A stretch of 64,000 nt of DNA, taken from contig NZ_QQZY01000001.1 in assembly GCF_003351045.1 (NCBI RefSeq), positions 62,001-126,000 of the forward strand, written 5' to 3'. The notes beneath the pieces were generated by a model. It had not been told where the DNA came from, did no database searches, and worked only from the letters and a program-made list of their open reading frames with translations. The translations under genes were made by a program, and so were the position numbers. Below are positions 44,635 through 55,545 of the stretch, in pieces. Numbering within the stretch: the first letter of the stretch is position 1; every line of letters begins with the position of its first letter. This DNA comes from Gaiella occulta (GTDB taxonomy: Bacteria > Actinomycetota > Thermoleophilia > Gaiellales > Gaiellaceae).

Positions 44635-46496
44635 GCGCCGGGCTCGGCGACCTCGACCTCCACCTCGCCGGCGAAGGGCGCCACGAGCGGCTGTACGAGC
44701 GCCTCGGCGCGCACGCGCTCGACGGCGGCGGCGTCCGCTTCGCCGTGTGGGCGCCGAACGCGCGATCCGTCTCGGTCGTCGGCGACTGGAACTCCTGGAG
44801 CGCCGGCGCCGATCCGCTGGCGCCGGCGGCGTCGTCCGGGATCTGGGAGGGCGTCGCCGCGAACGCCGCCGAGGGTCACCGCTACAAGCTCGCCGTGGCG
44901 GGCGCGGACGGCATCACCCGCCTCAAGGCGGACCCCTACGCGGCGTACGCCGAGGAGCCGCCCGCGAACGCGTCGGTCGTCTTCCGCTCCCGCTACGTCT
45001 GGGGCGACGAGGCGTGGCTCGCCGAGCGCCGCGCCGCCGACCCGCTCGCCCGGCCGCTCTCGATCTACGAGGTGCACGCCGGCTCGTGGCGGCGCGGGCT
45101 CTCGTGGCGGCAGCTCGCGGCGGATCTCGGGCCCTACGTCGAGGAGCTCGGGTTCACGCACGTCGAGCTGATGCCGGTGATGCAGCATCCGTACGCACCC
45201 TCGTGGGGCTACCAGGTGAGCGGCTACTACGCGCCGCAGTCGACGTTCGGCACCCCCGACGACTTCCGCTTCCTCGTCGACGAGCTGCACCGCCGCGGCA
45301 TCGGCGTCATCCTCGACTGGGTTCCCGCGCACTTCCCGCGCGACGAGTGGGCGCTCGCGCGCTTCGACGGAACCGCGCTCTACGAGCACGAGGACGCGCG
45401 CCGCGGGGCGCACCCGGACTGGGGGACGCTGATCTTCAACCTCTCGCGCCACGAGGTGCGCAACTTCCTGCTCGCCAACGCGCTCTACTGGGTGCGCGAC
45501 TTCCACGCCGACGGGCTGCGCGTCGACGCGGTCGCGTCGATGCTCTACCTCGACTACTCGCGCAAGGCCGGCGAGTGGGTGCCGAACGAGCGCGGAGGGC
45601 GCGAGAACCTCGAGGCCGTCGCGTTCCTGCGCGAGCTGAACGAGGTGCTGCACGATCGCGAGCCCGGCATCGCCGTCATCGCTGAGGAGTCGACCGCCTG
45701 GCCCGGCGTGTCGCGGCCGACGTCGACGGGTGGGCTCGGCTTCACCTTCAAGTGGAACATGGGATGGATGCACGATGTGCTCTCCTATCTCGGGCACGAG
45801 CCCGTGCACCGGCGCTTCCACCACGACGAGCTCACCTTTCCGCTCGTGTACGCCTGGGACGAGAACTTCGTGCTGCCGCTCTCGCACGACGAGGTGGTGC
45901 ACGGCAAGCGCTCGCTGCTCGCCAAGATGCCGGGCGACCGCTGGCAGCAGCTTGCGAACCTGCGCGCCCTCTACGCGACGATGTGGGCGCACCCCGGCAA
46001 GCAGCTCCTGTTCATGGGCGGCGAGCTCGCGCAGTGGGACGAGTGGTCGGAGGCGCGGTCGCTCGACTGGCCGCTGCTCGACGACCCCGACCACGCCGGC
46101 GTGCGCACGCTGCTGAGCGACCTCAATGCCCTCTACCGCGCCGAGCCGGCGCTGTGGGAGGTCGACTTCCGTCCCGAGGGCTTCGCCTGGCTCGTCGGCG
46201 ACGCGCGCGACGAGAACGTGATCGCGTTCGCCCGCTTCTCCGCCGCCGGCGACCGCGTGCTCGTGTGCGCGACGAACTTCTCGCCGTGCGTGCGCGAGGG
46301 GTGGCGGCTGCCGCTGCCCCGCGGCGGGAGCTGGCGCGAGGCGCTCAACAGCGACTCGCGCTTCTATGCCGGCTCGGATGTCGGCAACGGCCTCGGCGTC
46401 GAGGCGGAGGCGGTGCCCATGCACGGGCAGCCGTTCTCGGCGCCGCTGACGCTGCCGCCGCTCGCGACGGTGTGGCTCGTGCCCGACGCGGGCTGA
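44631..46496 (+). CDS. glgB: GlgB, 1,4-alpha-glucan branching enzyme
   Basis: GH13_9 enzyme that makes alpha-1,6 branches in the glucan. The 621-aa protein has an N-terminal CBM48 (FAVWAPNARSVSVVGDWNSW), LPLSHDEVVHGKRSLL, the nucleophile in GLRVDAVASMLYLDYSR, and acid Glu in VIAEESTAWPGVS. It is shorter than the 720-730 aa form because one N-terminal domain is missing. Fourth gene of the GlgE operon, with a GTGA overlap at the start and a 21-bp gap to the exporter ATPase. Confidence 0.95.
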   Translation: MSAGLGDLDLHLAGEGRHERLYERLGAHALDGGGVRFAVWAPNARSVSVVGDWNSWSAGADPLAPAASSGIWEGVAANAAEGHRYKLAVAGADGITRLKADPYAAYAEEPPANASVVFRSRYVWGDEAWLAERRAADPLARPLSIYEVHAGSWRRGLSWRQLAADLGPYVEELGFTHVELMPVMQHPYAPSWGYQVSGYYAPQSTFGTPDDFRFLVDELHRRGIGVILDWVPAHFPRDEWALARFDGTALYEHEDARRGAHPDWGTLIFNLSRHEVRNFLLANALYWVRDFHADGLRVDAVASMLYLDYSRKAGEWVPNERGGRENLEAVAFLRELNEVLHDREPGIAVIAEESTAWPGVSRPTSTGGLGFTFKWNMGWMHDVLSYLGHEPVHRRFHHDELTFPLVYAWDENFVLPLSHDEVVHGKRSLLAKMPGDRWQQLANLRALYATMWAHPGKQLLFMGGELAQWDEWSEARSLDWPLLDDPDHAGVRTLLSDLNALYRAEPALWEVDFRPEGFAWLVGDARDENVIAFARFSAAGDRVLVCATNFSPCVREGWRLPLPRGGSWREALNSDSRFYAGSDVGNGLGVEAEAVPMHGQPFSAPLTLPPLATVWLVPDAG

Positions 46497-46504
46497 GCGG
46501 TACG

Positions 46505-46510
46505 TAGGCT
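46505..46510 (+). promoter_or_regulatory. Leaderless -10 box of an exporter operon
   Basis: TAGGCT, 7 nt before the GTG at 46518. Same hexamer as the glnA -10. Confidence 0.45.
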
Positions 46511-46517
46511 GTCGAAC

Positions 46518-47504
46518 GTGACGAGCGACAACAGCATCGTCGTCGAGCAGCTCGTGCGCGAGTTCAGGAGGGGCCCGCGCGCCGTCGACGGCATCGACCT
46601 GCACGTCTCGCCGGGTGAGATCTACGGGTTCCTCGGCCCCAACGGCGCCGGCAAGTCGACCACCGTGCTGGTGCTGACGACGCTGCTGCCGCCCACGGCG
46701 GGCCGGGCGCGCGTCGGCGGCTACGACGTCGTCACGCAGGGACCGCAGGTGCGTTCCGTCATCGGCGCGGCCCTGCAGGAGGCGGCGCTCGACGGGCTGC
46801 TCACGGGCCGCGACCACCTCCGCCTGCAGACGATGCTGCACGGCATCCCGCGGAGGGAGCGCAAGGCGCGGCAGCAGGAGCTGCTCGACCGGGTGGGGTT
46901 GACCGAGGCGGCCGACCGCAAGGTGGGCGGCTACTCGGGCGGCATGAAGCGCAGGCTCGACCTCGCGCTCGCCCTCGTGCACCGCCCGCGTATCCTGTTC
47001 CTCGATGAGCCCACCACCGGGCTCGACCCGCAGAGCCGCACCGCCCTGTGGGACGAGGTGGCACGGCTCGCACGCGAGGACGGCGTCACCGTGTTCCTGA
47101 CGACGCAGTACCTCGAGGAGGCGGACGTGCTCGCCGACCGGGTCGGGATCATCGACCACGGCACGATCGTCGCCGAGGGGACGCCGGCCGCGTTGAAGGC
47201 GGAGATCGGCCGGCCGAGCGTCCACGTGATCCCGTGTCGCGAGGACGACCGGCCGCGCATCTCCTCCTTCCTGGCGCGGTTCGGGGAGCCGCTCGGCCAG
47301 GGTCGCGACCTCGCCGTGCGGCTTCGCGCGGGCCTCGGGCTCGCCGACATCGTGCGCGCGATGGACGCCGACGAGATCGCCGTCGCCGACATCGAGCTCA
47401 AGGCGCCCACGCTCGACGACGTCTTCCTCGCAAAGACCGGCCGCACGCTGGAGGGCGCGGCGGAACAGGCCGGCGAGCCGCCGGCGCAGGGCCGTCGCAG
47501 GTGA
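46518..47504 (+). CDS. ABC exporter ATPase (DrrA-like)
   Basis: A 328-aa ABC ATPase of the ABC-2 exporter kind. Walker A LGPNGAGKSTTVLVLTTL, the AALQEAALDGLLTGRDHLRLQ Q-loop region, signature YSGGMKRRLDLALAL, and Walker B ILFLDEPTTGLDPQSR. The extra C-terminal about 90 residues (from EGTPAALKAEIG) are as in daunorubicin-resistance-type ATPases. GTG start 7 nt after a -10 box. GTGA overlap with the first permease gene. The export substrate is unknown; it separates glgB from glgX. Confidence 0.9.
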   Translation: MTSDNSIVVEQLVREFRRGPRAVDGIDLHVSPGEIYGFLGPNGAGKSTTVLVLTTLLPPTAGRARVGGYDVVTQGPQVRSVIGAALQEAALDGLLTGRDHLRLQTMLHGIPRRERKARQQELLDRVGLTEAADRKVGGYSGGMKRRLDLALALVHRPRILFLDEPTTGLDPQSRTALWDEVARLAREDGVTVFLTTQYLEEADVLADRVGIIDHGTIVAEGTPAALKAEIGRPSVHVIPCREDDRPRISSFLARFGEPLGQGRDLAVRLRAGLGLADIVRAMDADEIAVADIELKAPTLDDVFLAKTGRTLEGAAEQAGEPPAQGRRR

Positions 47505-48277
47505 GCACCCTCGCCGTCCAGGTCGGCGCCATCGCCGGGCGTTCGATCCGCCGCACCGCGCGCCAGCCCGCGAGCGCGATCCCGCCCCTGGTCTTCCCCG
47601 TCGCGCTGCTGCTCGTGAACGCGGGCGGCCTGAAGGCGTCGACGCGGCTGCCGGGGTTCCCGACCGACTCGTTCCTCGCGTTCGCGCTCGCCGTCCCCTT
47701 CATCCAGGGGGCGCTGTTCTCGACCATGAACGCGGGCACGGACCTCGCGCGCGACATCCAGACGGGCTTCCTCAGCCGCCTCTCGCTGACGCCGCTGCGC
47801 GGCTCCGCTCTGCTCGCGGGGCAGCTCGCGGGCATCGTCGTGCTCGGCCTCGTGCAGGCGCTCTTCTACGTCGCCGTCGGGCTCGTCGCCGGCGTACGGT
47901 TCGCGTCAGGGCTTCCCGGCATCCTCGTCCTGCTCGCGTTCGCCGTCCTCGTCTCGATCGGCTTCGGTGCGCTGGGCTCGTTCCTCGCGCTCCGCACCGG
48001 CTCGGGCGAGGCGATCCAGGGTCTGTTCCCGGTGCTGTTCGTGTTCCTCTTCCTGTCCTCGATGAACACGCCGCGCGACCTCATCGCGGTCGACTGGTTC
48101 CGCGCCGTCGCCACCGCCAACCCGGTCTCGTACCTGATCGAGTGCGTGCGCAGCCTGATCGTGAGCGGATGGGACGGGCGCGCCCTCGCGCTCGGGTTCG
48201 CGCTCGCGCTCGCGCTCGCCGTCGCCTCCCTCGCAGCAGCCTCGTGGGCGCTCGCACGGCGGATGGAGCGCACGTGA
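47501..48277 (+). CDS. ABC-2 type exporter permease
   Basis: A 258-aa membrane protein with six predicted helices and an ABC-2 type domain: ARQPASAIPPLVFPVALLLV, FIQGALFSTMNAGTDLARD, IQTGFLSRLSLTPLRG (coupling helix) and FLFLSSMNTPRDL. It starts with a GTG overlapping the ATPase stop and ends with a GTGA overlap with a second permease. The two half-permeases with one ATPase probably form a heterodimeric exporter. Confidence 0.88.
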   Translation: MSTLAVQVGAIAGRSIRRTARQPASAIPPLVFPVALLLVNAGGLKASTRLPGFPTDSFLAFALAVPFIQGALFSTMNAGTDLARDIQTGFLSRLSLTPLRGSALLAGQLAGIVVLGLVQALFYVAVGLVAGVRFASGLPGILVLLAFAVLVSIGFGALGSFLALRTGSGEAIQGLFPVLFVFLFLSSMNTPRDLIAVDWFRAVATANPVSYLIECVRSLIVSGWDGRALALGFALALALAVASLAAASWALARRMERT

Positions 48278-49044
48278 GGATGTGGCCCGTGGCGTCGGGG
48301 GTGGCATGGCGGACGCTGAAGAACGTCGTCACGACGCCGTCGCTCCTGTTCCCGTCGCTCCTGTTCCCGCTCTTCTTCTTCACCGCCTTCGCCGGCGGGC
48401 TGTCGCAGGTGCGCAACGTGCCGGGGTTCGACTACGCCGGCGACTACACGTCGTTCCAGTTCGTGTTCGTGCTGCTGCAGTCGGCGGCCTTCGGCGGCGT
48501 GTTCACCGGCTTCGGCGTCGCCCGCGACTTCGAGGGAGGGTTCGCGCGGAGGCTCCTGCTCGCGTCCGCGAACCGCTCGGGCATCGTGCTCGGCTACGGT
48601 CTCGCCGCACTGCTGCGATGGGGGATCACCGCCACGTTGCTGACCGCGATCGCGCTCGCCGTCGGCATGGACGTGGGCGGCGGCGAGAGCGATCTCGTCG
48701 GCCTGTACACGCTCGCCCTGCTCGTCAACGTCGCCGGCTTCTGCTGGTCGGCGGGGATCGCCATGCGCCTGCGCACGATCCAGGCGGGGCCGCTGATGCA
48801 GATGCCCGTGTTCCTGACCCTGTTCCTCGCGCCCGTGTACGTGCCGCTCGAGCTGCTGTCGGGCGCGATGCACACGGTCGCGCGCGCGAACCCCGTCACC
48901 TACGTGCTCGAGGCCGGCCGCGGCTTCATCTCCGGCGAGCCGATCCACGCCGGGCTCGCGTTCGCGCTCGCGCTCGGCCTCGCCGCCGTGTTCGGGCTGT
49001 GGGCGCTCCGCGGCCTCCGCGCCGCCGAGGCGGCGGGCGCGTAG
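48274..49044 (+). CDS. ABC-2 type exporter permease
   Basis: A 256-aa membrane protein with six helices and an ABC-2 domain: TPSLLFPSLLFPLFFFTAFAG, SFQFVFVLLQSAAFGGVFTG, GFARRLLLASANRSGIVL (coupling helix) and the ALLVNVAGFCWSAGIAM region. It is partner to the preceding permease. The GTG at 48274 overlaps its stop; an ATG 6 nt further in is the alternative. The GlgX gene follows by 47 bp, with its own -10 box. Confidence 0.87.
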   Translation: MRMWPVASGVAWRTLKNVVTTPSLLFPSLLFPLFFFTAFAGGLSQVRNVPGFDYAGDYTSFQFVFVLLQSAAFGGVFTGFGVARDFEGGFARRLLLASANRSGIVLGYGLAALLRWGITATLLTAIALAVGMDVGGGESDLVGLYTLALLVNVAGFCWSAGIAMRLRTIQAGPLMQMPVFLTLFLAPVYVPLELLSGAMHTVARANPVTYVLEAGRGFISGEPIHAGLAFALALGLAAVFGLWALRGLRAAEAAGA

Positions 49045-49079
49045 GGCGCGTGCCCCGCTCGCTCCCGCAGGCGCCCCGC

Positions 49080-49085
49080 TAGGGT
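49080..49085 (+). promoter_or_regulatory. Leaderless -10 box of glgX
   Basis: TAGGGT, 6 nt before the GTG at 49092. It gives glgX a transcript separate from the exporter genes. Confidence 0.5.
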
Positions 49086-49091
49086 CGGGCC

Positions 49092-51200
<2,109 letters not shown>

Positions 51201-51205
51201 AGGCT

Positions 51206-53899
51206 CTACGGCGCGGGCGCCTCGAGCACGCGCAGGCAGACGTCGACGATCTCGGGGTCGAACTGCGTGCCGGCCGCGTCGCTGAGCCGGCGGCGCGCCT
51301 CCTCCACCGTCAGCGCTTCGCGGTAGGGCCGGTCCGCCGTCATGGCGTGGAAGGCGTCGCAGGCGAAGATGATGCGGGCCTCGAGCGGGATCTGCTCGCC
51401 CCCGAGACGGTCCGGATAGCCCTTGCCGTCGTAGCGCTCGTGGCAGGCGCGCACGATCGGACGCACGTCCTCGAGCTGCTCGATCGGCGCGAGGATCCGC
51501 TCGCCGAGCTCGGGATGGGTCTCGATCACCCCGCGCTCCTCGTCGGTCAGAGGCCCGGGCTTGAGCAGGATTGCCGCCGGGATCCCGATCTTGCCGATGT
51601 CGTGGAAGAGCGCCGCGAGCTCGACCCGCTTGAGCGTCTGCTGCCCGAGGCCGAGCTCCTGCCCGACCTTGAGCGCCATGTCCCTGATCCAGCGGGTGTG
51701 CGAGGAGGTGTACTCGTCCTTCGCCTCCAGGGCGTTCGTCAGCGCCTCCACGGTCTCGAGGAACGTTCGCTCGAGGCTCTCGAAGCTGAGGGCGTTGGCG
51801 ACGGCGAGCCTCGCCTGGCCGGCGACGCCGGCGAGCAGCTCGAGCCGGCGCTCGCCGAACAGCGCGGGCTCGTCGCGCAGCGCGAGCGCGAGCGCGCCCC
51901 AACCCTGGTCGAGGACGAGCGGGGCGACCGCATACGCCTCGGCGACGCTGTTGCGCAGCCTGTCGCCGACGAGGTGCTCGTAGTCGGCGCGGGTGACGAC
52001 GAACGGCTCCGCGTTCGAGCCGAACGCGGCGGACACCTGCGGCGGCAGCCGGTCGCCCGCGGCGGCATGGCCGGCGTCGCCGCCGACGTTCCAGACGCCG
52101 CGGCACACGAGCTCTCCCGTTGCCGTGTCCGGAAGCCACACCGACGCCTGCGGCACGTCGAGGATCTGCGCGGCGCCGCGGGCGAGGAGCTCGAGCACCT
52201 GCTTCAGCTCGGCCGACGAGGAGAGATCGCGCGAGAGCTCGAGCAGGGCTTTCGCGCTCTCGGCCTCGCGGCGCTGTGCCTCGTAGAGCTTCGCGTTCAC
52301 GAGAGCGACGGACGCATGACCCGCCAGCACCTCGAGCAGGCGCACGTCGTCGTCGTCGAACTGGTCGAGCCCGAGCTTCGAGATCACGATCACCCCGATC
52401 ACGTCGGGCCCGTAGCGAAGCGGCACGGCGAGCAGCGACTCCTCGATCTGCGCGGTGCCGGGGATCCGGTGGCCGATGCCGCAGCCGGCGGCGTCGCCGG
52501 TGAGGAACGGCTCGCCGGTCTCCGCGACATGGCCGGTGACGCCGACGCCGACGCGGGTGGTGAGCACCTCCATCGTGGAGCCGGGCGCTTCTGACAGCTC
52601 GCCGCGGAACGCGACCGGGATCAGGGCCTCGCCCTCGCGGACGAAGACGCGGCAGTTGTGGTAGTCGATCAGCTGCCGTAGCTCGTCGGCGACGGTGGAG
52701 CCGATCTCGGCGACGCCGACGAGGCGCGAGAGCTTGCTCGACACGCCGTGCAGCATCTTCAGGTGCGCGATCGAGCGGATGCTCTCGCGTTTCGCCGTGG
52801 GCGCCTCGGGCCGTTCGCTCTCGTCCTCGTGGAAGACGACGATGCGGCTCTTGCCCCGCGCCTTCGCGGTCATCATCGCGATCTCGGCGCAGGCGACGAG
52901 CTCGCGCGGGTTGGCGGCATGCTCCGGGCCGAGCGCGATCCCGATCGACAGCGTCAGAGGCCCGGCGGGCTCGAACGCCGCCAGCGCCACGTGCTCCGCT
53001 GCGCGCTCGGCAAGCGCGTGCGCGACGGCGAGGCCGGCGGACGGGACGATGACGGCGAACTCGTCGCCGCCGACGCGGCAGACGGCGTCGCGCTGGCGCA
53101 CCGTCGCCCGCAGCGTGTCGGCGAGCTCGGCGAGCACGCGGTCGCCGAGCGCGTGGCCGTAGACGTCGTTGACGCGCTTGAAGTCGTCGAGGTCGAGCAT
53201 CACGAGCGCGGCCGAGGAGTGCTCGGTCGACGCACGGAGGAGCTCCTCGCGCAGGCGCTCATGGAACGCGCGGTGGTTCCAGAGACCCGTGAGCGGGTCG
53301 GTCTGTGCCTGCAGCTCGAGGCTTGCTCGCACGCGCGCGTTGTCGAGCGCGAGCGCCGCCGCGTCGCCGAAGCGCACGGCGAGGCGGAACTCGTCGTCGC
53401 TGAACTCCTTCAGGCCGGCGCGGTAGATGTTGAGCGCACCCTGGACGCGGCCTCGTGCGACCAGCGGCACGGCGATGAGAGACTCCGGATCGGGCGGCGT
53501 GCCCTCGACGAAGCGCACCCGCGGGTCGAGGTCGGCGCGGTTGGCGAGCACCGGCCTGCCGTGCTCGACGGCCCAGCCGGTGATGCCCCTGCCGAACGGG
53601 AACGGATCGTCCGCGAGCACCTCGTCCGCGTACTGCCCGCGCGCGAAGACGGCACGCAGCTCGCGTGCCGCCTCGTCCGCCTCGTAGAACGCGAGGTCGT
53701 CATGGGGGATGAGCTCGCCGACGGTGTCGGCGATCCGCTCGAGCAGCGCGTCGAGGCTCTGCTCGGACAGCACCTCGTGGAAGACGTCCGCCAGGAGGCG
53801 GTACGACTCGACGAGCGCCGGCGACGCCGCGCGCGTCCCGTCGTCGTCGCCGGGCCTCGGCACCGCTGTGGCCGCAGGGGTGTTGGCAGGGGGGCTCAC
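51206..53899 (-). CDS. GAF-GGDEF-GAF-GAF-HD-GYP c-di-GMP protein
   Basis: An 897-aa soluble multidomain protein. A GAF domain spans about 35-185. A GGDEF domain (about 200-365) has an intact RVGGDEFAVI (GGDEF at 277-281). Two more GAF domains cover about 380-520 and 540-690. A C-terminal HD-GYP domain (about 700-890) has FHDIGKIGIP near 766 and DGKGYPDRLGG near 821. It therefore has both a cyclase and a phosphodiesterase signature, under three sensory GAF domains. The GTG at 53899 has a GGAGG 4 nt upstream; an ATG at 53917 would add 6 residues and lacks this. It is convergent with glgX. Confidence 0.92.
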   Translation of the reverse strand: MSPPANTPAATAVPRPGDDDGTRAASPALVESYRLLADVFHEVLSEQSLDALLERIADTVGELIPHDDLAFYEADEAARELRAVFARGQYADEVLADDPFPFGRGITGWAVEHGRPVLANRADLDPRVRFVEGTPPDPESLIAVPLVARGRVQGALNIYRAGLKEFSDDEFRLAVRFGDAAALALDNARVRASLELQAQTDPLTGLWNHRAFHERLREELLRASTEHSSAALVMLDLDDFKRVNDVYGHALGDRVLAELADTLRATVRQRDAVCRVGGDEFAVIVPSAGLAVAHALAERAAEHVALAAFEPAGPLTLSIGIALGPEHAANPRELVACAEIAMMTAKARGKSRIVVFHEDESERPEAPTAKRESIRSIAHLKMLHGVSSKLSRLVGVAEIGSTVADELRQLIDYHNCRVFVREGEALIPVAFRGELSEAPGSTMEVLTTRVGVGVTGHVAETGEPFLTGDAAGCGIGHRIPGTAQIEESLLAVPLRYGPDVIGVIVISKLGLDQFDDDDVRLLEVLAGHASVALVNAKLYEAQRREAESAKALLELSRDLSSSAELKQVLELLARGAAQILDVPQASVWLPDTATGELVCRGVWNVGGDAGHAAAGDRLPPQVSAAFGSNAEPFVVTRADYEHLVGDRLRNSVAEAYAVAPLVLDQGWGALALALRDEPALFGERRLELLAGVAGQARLAVANALSFESLERTFLETVEALTNALEAKDEYTSSHTRWIRDMALKVGQELGLGQQTLKRVELAALFHDIGKIGIPAAILLKPGPLTDEERGVIETHPELGERILAPIEQLEDVRPIVRACHERYDGKGYPDRLGGEQIPLEARIIFACDAFHAMTADRPYREALTVEEARRRLSDAAGTQFDPEIVDVCLRVLEAPAP

Positions 53900-53949
53900 G
53901 GTTCCTCCGTGACCCATCGGCTGCGAGAGGCTCGTGCTTGAGCCGCGGT

Positions 53950-54432
53950 CTACGCGCTGTCGCCGCCGCCGACGGGCGGCAGCGCGCTCCAGGGGAACGT
54001 GATCCAGCGGTCGCTGCGCCGCCACACGTACTCGCACGCGACCTCGGAGCGGGGCTTCTCGTACAGGACGGCGACCCGCGCCTCCGCGACGCGGCCGGCG
54101 CAGAAGTCGCGTACGAGCGCGAGCGTGGCGCCGGTGTCGGCGACGTCGTCGGCGATGAGCACGCGCGCCTCGTCGAGGTCGACGAGGTCGGGCACCGGCG
54201 GCAGCAGCATCGGCATCTCGAGTCGCTCGTCGATGCCCGTGTAGAACTCGACGCTCATCGTCGCCGTGTTCTTGACCCCGAGCGCGTAGGCGATGCCGCC
54301 GGCGACGAGCAGCCCGCCGCGGGAGATGCCGAGCACGAGGTCGGGGATCCAGGCGTCGGCGTGCACCGCCTCGGCGAGAGCGCGTGTCCCCGTGCCGAGA
54401 TCGTCCCAGCTCATCGTCTCCCGCTCGATCAT
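53950..54432 (-). CDS. Phosphoribosyltransferase-domain protein
   Basis: A 160-aa type I phosphoribosyltransferase. The PRPP motif is RVLIADDVADTGATLALV, with SRGGLLVAGGIAYALG near the N-terminus and a short hood. It resembles xanthine/hypoxanthine-type enzymes (Gpt-like, VLIVDDVxDTG), but base specificity cannot be told. ATG 54432 (MIERETMSWDD) is preferred: a TACGGT box lies 9 nt upstream. A GTG at 54450 is the longer alternative. A small membrane protein is encoded 33 bp upstream on the same strand. Confidence 0.85.
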   Translation of the reverse strand: MIERETMSWDDLGTGTRALAEAVHADAWIPDLVLGISRGGLLVAGGIAYALGVKNTATMSVEFYTGIDERLEMPMLLPPVPDLVDLDEARVLIADDVADTGATLALVRDFCAGRVAEARVAVLYEKPRSEVACEYVWRRSDRWITFPWSALPPVGGGDSA

Positions 54433-54441
54433 CTCGACGCG

Positions 54442-54447
54442 ACCGTA
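54442..54447 (-). promoter_or_regulatory. Leaderless -10 box of the phosphoribosyltransferase gene
   Basis: Minus TACGGT, 9 nt before the ATG at 54432. Confidence 0.4.
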
Positions 54448-54465
54448 CACGAGCGACGGGACGGG

Positions 54466-54663
54466 CTAGCGGCCCTGGGCGGGCCCGTCGTCCTCGCGCC
54501 GCCTGAACCAGCCGAGCCACAGGATCACGGCGAGGGTGGCGAACGGCAGCAGCACCGCCGCCGCCACCCACCCCAGCGGCCCGGCCCAGGCGGCGAGCAG
54601 GATCAGCAACGGGAGCCCCATGAAGAGGGCGGCGGCGAGCGCGATCGCGGCGGGAAGGCGCAC
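54466..54663 (-). CDS. Small two-helix membrane protein
   Basis: A 65-aa protein starting MRLPAAIALAAALFMGLP, with two predicted hydrophobic helices (about 4-26 and 31-51) and a charged tail (GWFRRREDDGPAQGR). I recognise no named family. It is in tandem with the phosphoribosyltransferase gene. It could be a real small membrane protein or a fortuitous ORF in GC-rich DNA; the hydrophobic pattern and positively charged C-terminus favour the former. Confidence 0.5.
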   Translation of the reverse strand: MRLPAAIALAAALFMGLPLLILLAAWAGPLGWVAAAVLLPFATLAVILWLGWFRRREDDGPAQGR

Positions 54664-54774
54664 CCCCGCAGTATCACCCGCGGCGGACGGCCGCTCCCGC
54701 TGCGGCCACGGCCGGCGCTGCGCTTCTCTCCTCCTCGCGCCCGACCCGGCCGGCGTCGCCGCCGGCGATTTCGA

Positions 54775-55545
54775 CTACGGCTTGAGACGCCAGCCGCGGG
54801 CGACGAGCGCGACGGCCGTGGCGAAGGTGGCGGCGGCGACGGCGGCCGTGACGAGGAGCGACAGCCAGACGGCGCTCTCGTGGAAGCCGGTGAAGCCGGC
54901 TCGCGCGGCGTCGACGAGGTAGTAGAGCGGGTCGAAGCGCGTGAGCGTAGCCCACGGCTCGGAGAGGCTGCGCGCGGAGTAGAAGACGCCGCCGACGAGG
55001 GCGAGCGGCGTGATGACGAGGTTGGCGACGAACGCGTGTCGGTCGAAGGTGTCGGCCCAGAGGCCGGTGATGACGCCGGCGCCGGCGAAGACGAGGCCCG
55101 TGAGGAGCAGCGCGACCACGACGACGGCGGCGTCGGCGACACCCCGCTCGCTGAAAGGCGTGGCCACTGCAGCCACGATCGCGGCGGCCAGCCAGCCGCG
55201 CAGGAGGCCGCCCGACGCGTACGCGACGACGAGCTGCCAGGGTCGCAGCGGGCTCGACAGCACGTCCTCGACGTAGCCCTCGTTGCGGGCCTGGAAGAGG
55301 CTCGTCGAGTTGTTGGCGAACGCCTGCGAGGCGACCGTCATCACGAGAAGACCGGGCAGGACGAAGTCACGGTACGGCACGCCCTCGACGTTGCGGATGC
55401 GCGACCCGAGCGCGCCCCCGAAGACCGCGAGGAAGACGAACGCGGTGAGGACGGGCGGGGCGACGGTCTGCGTCCACAGCGACAGCACGCGCCGGAGCTC
55501 GCGCTCGGCCAGCGCCGCCGTGCCTCGCGCCCCGCCGGCGGTCAT
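54775..55545 (-). CDS. ABC-2 type exporter permease
   Basis: A 256-aa permease with six hydrophobic helices: VAPPVLTAFVFLAVFGGALGSRI at the start, then FVLPGLLVMTVASQAFANNS, VEDVLSSPLRPWQLVVAYASG (coupling helix) and LVITPLALVGGVFYSARSLSEP. This is the NodJ/ABC-2 pattern. It is downstream of the ATPase at 55542-56291, which it overlaps by 4 bp. The substrate is unknown. Confidence 0.88.
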   Translation of the reverse strand: MTAGGARGTAALAERELRRVLSLWTQTVAPPVLTAFVFLAVFGGALGSRIRNVEGVPYRDFVLPGLLVMTVASQAFANNSTSLFQARNEGYVEDVLSSPLRPWQLVVAYASGGLLRGWLAAAIVAAVATPFSERGVADAAVVVVALLLTGLVFAGAGVITGLWADTFDRHAFVANLVITPLALVGGVFYSARSLSEPWATLTRFDPLYYLVDAARAGFTGFHESAVWLSLLVTAAVAAATFATAVALVARGWRLKP

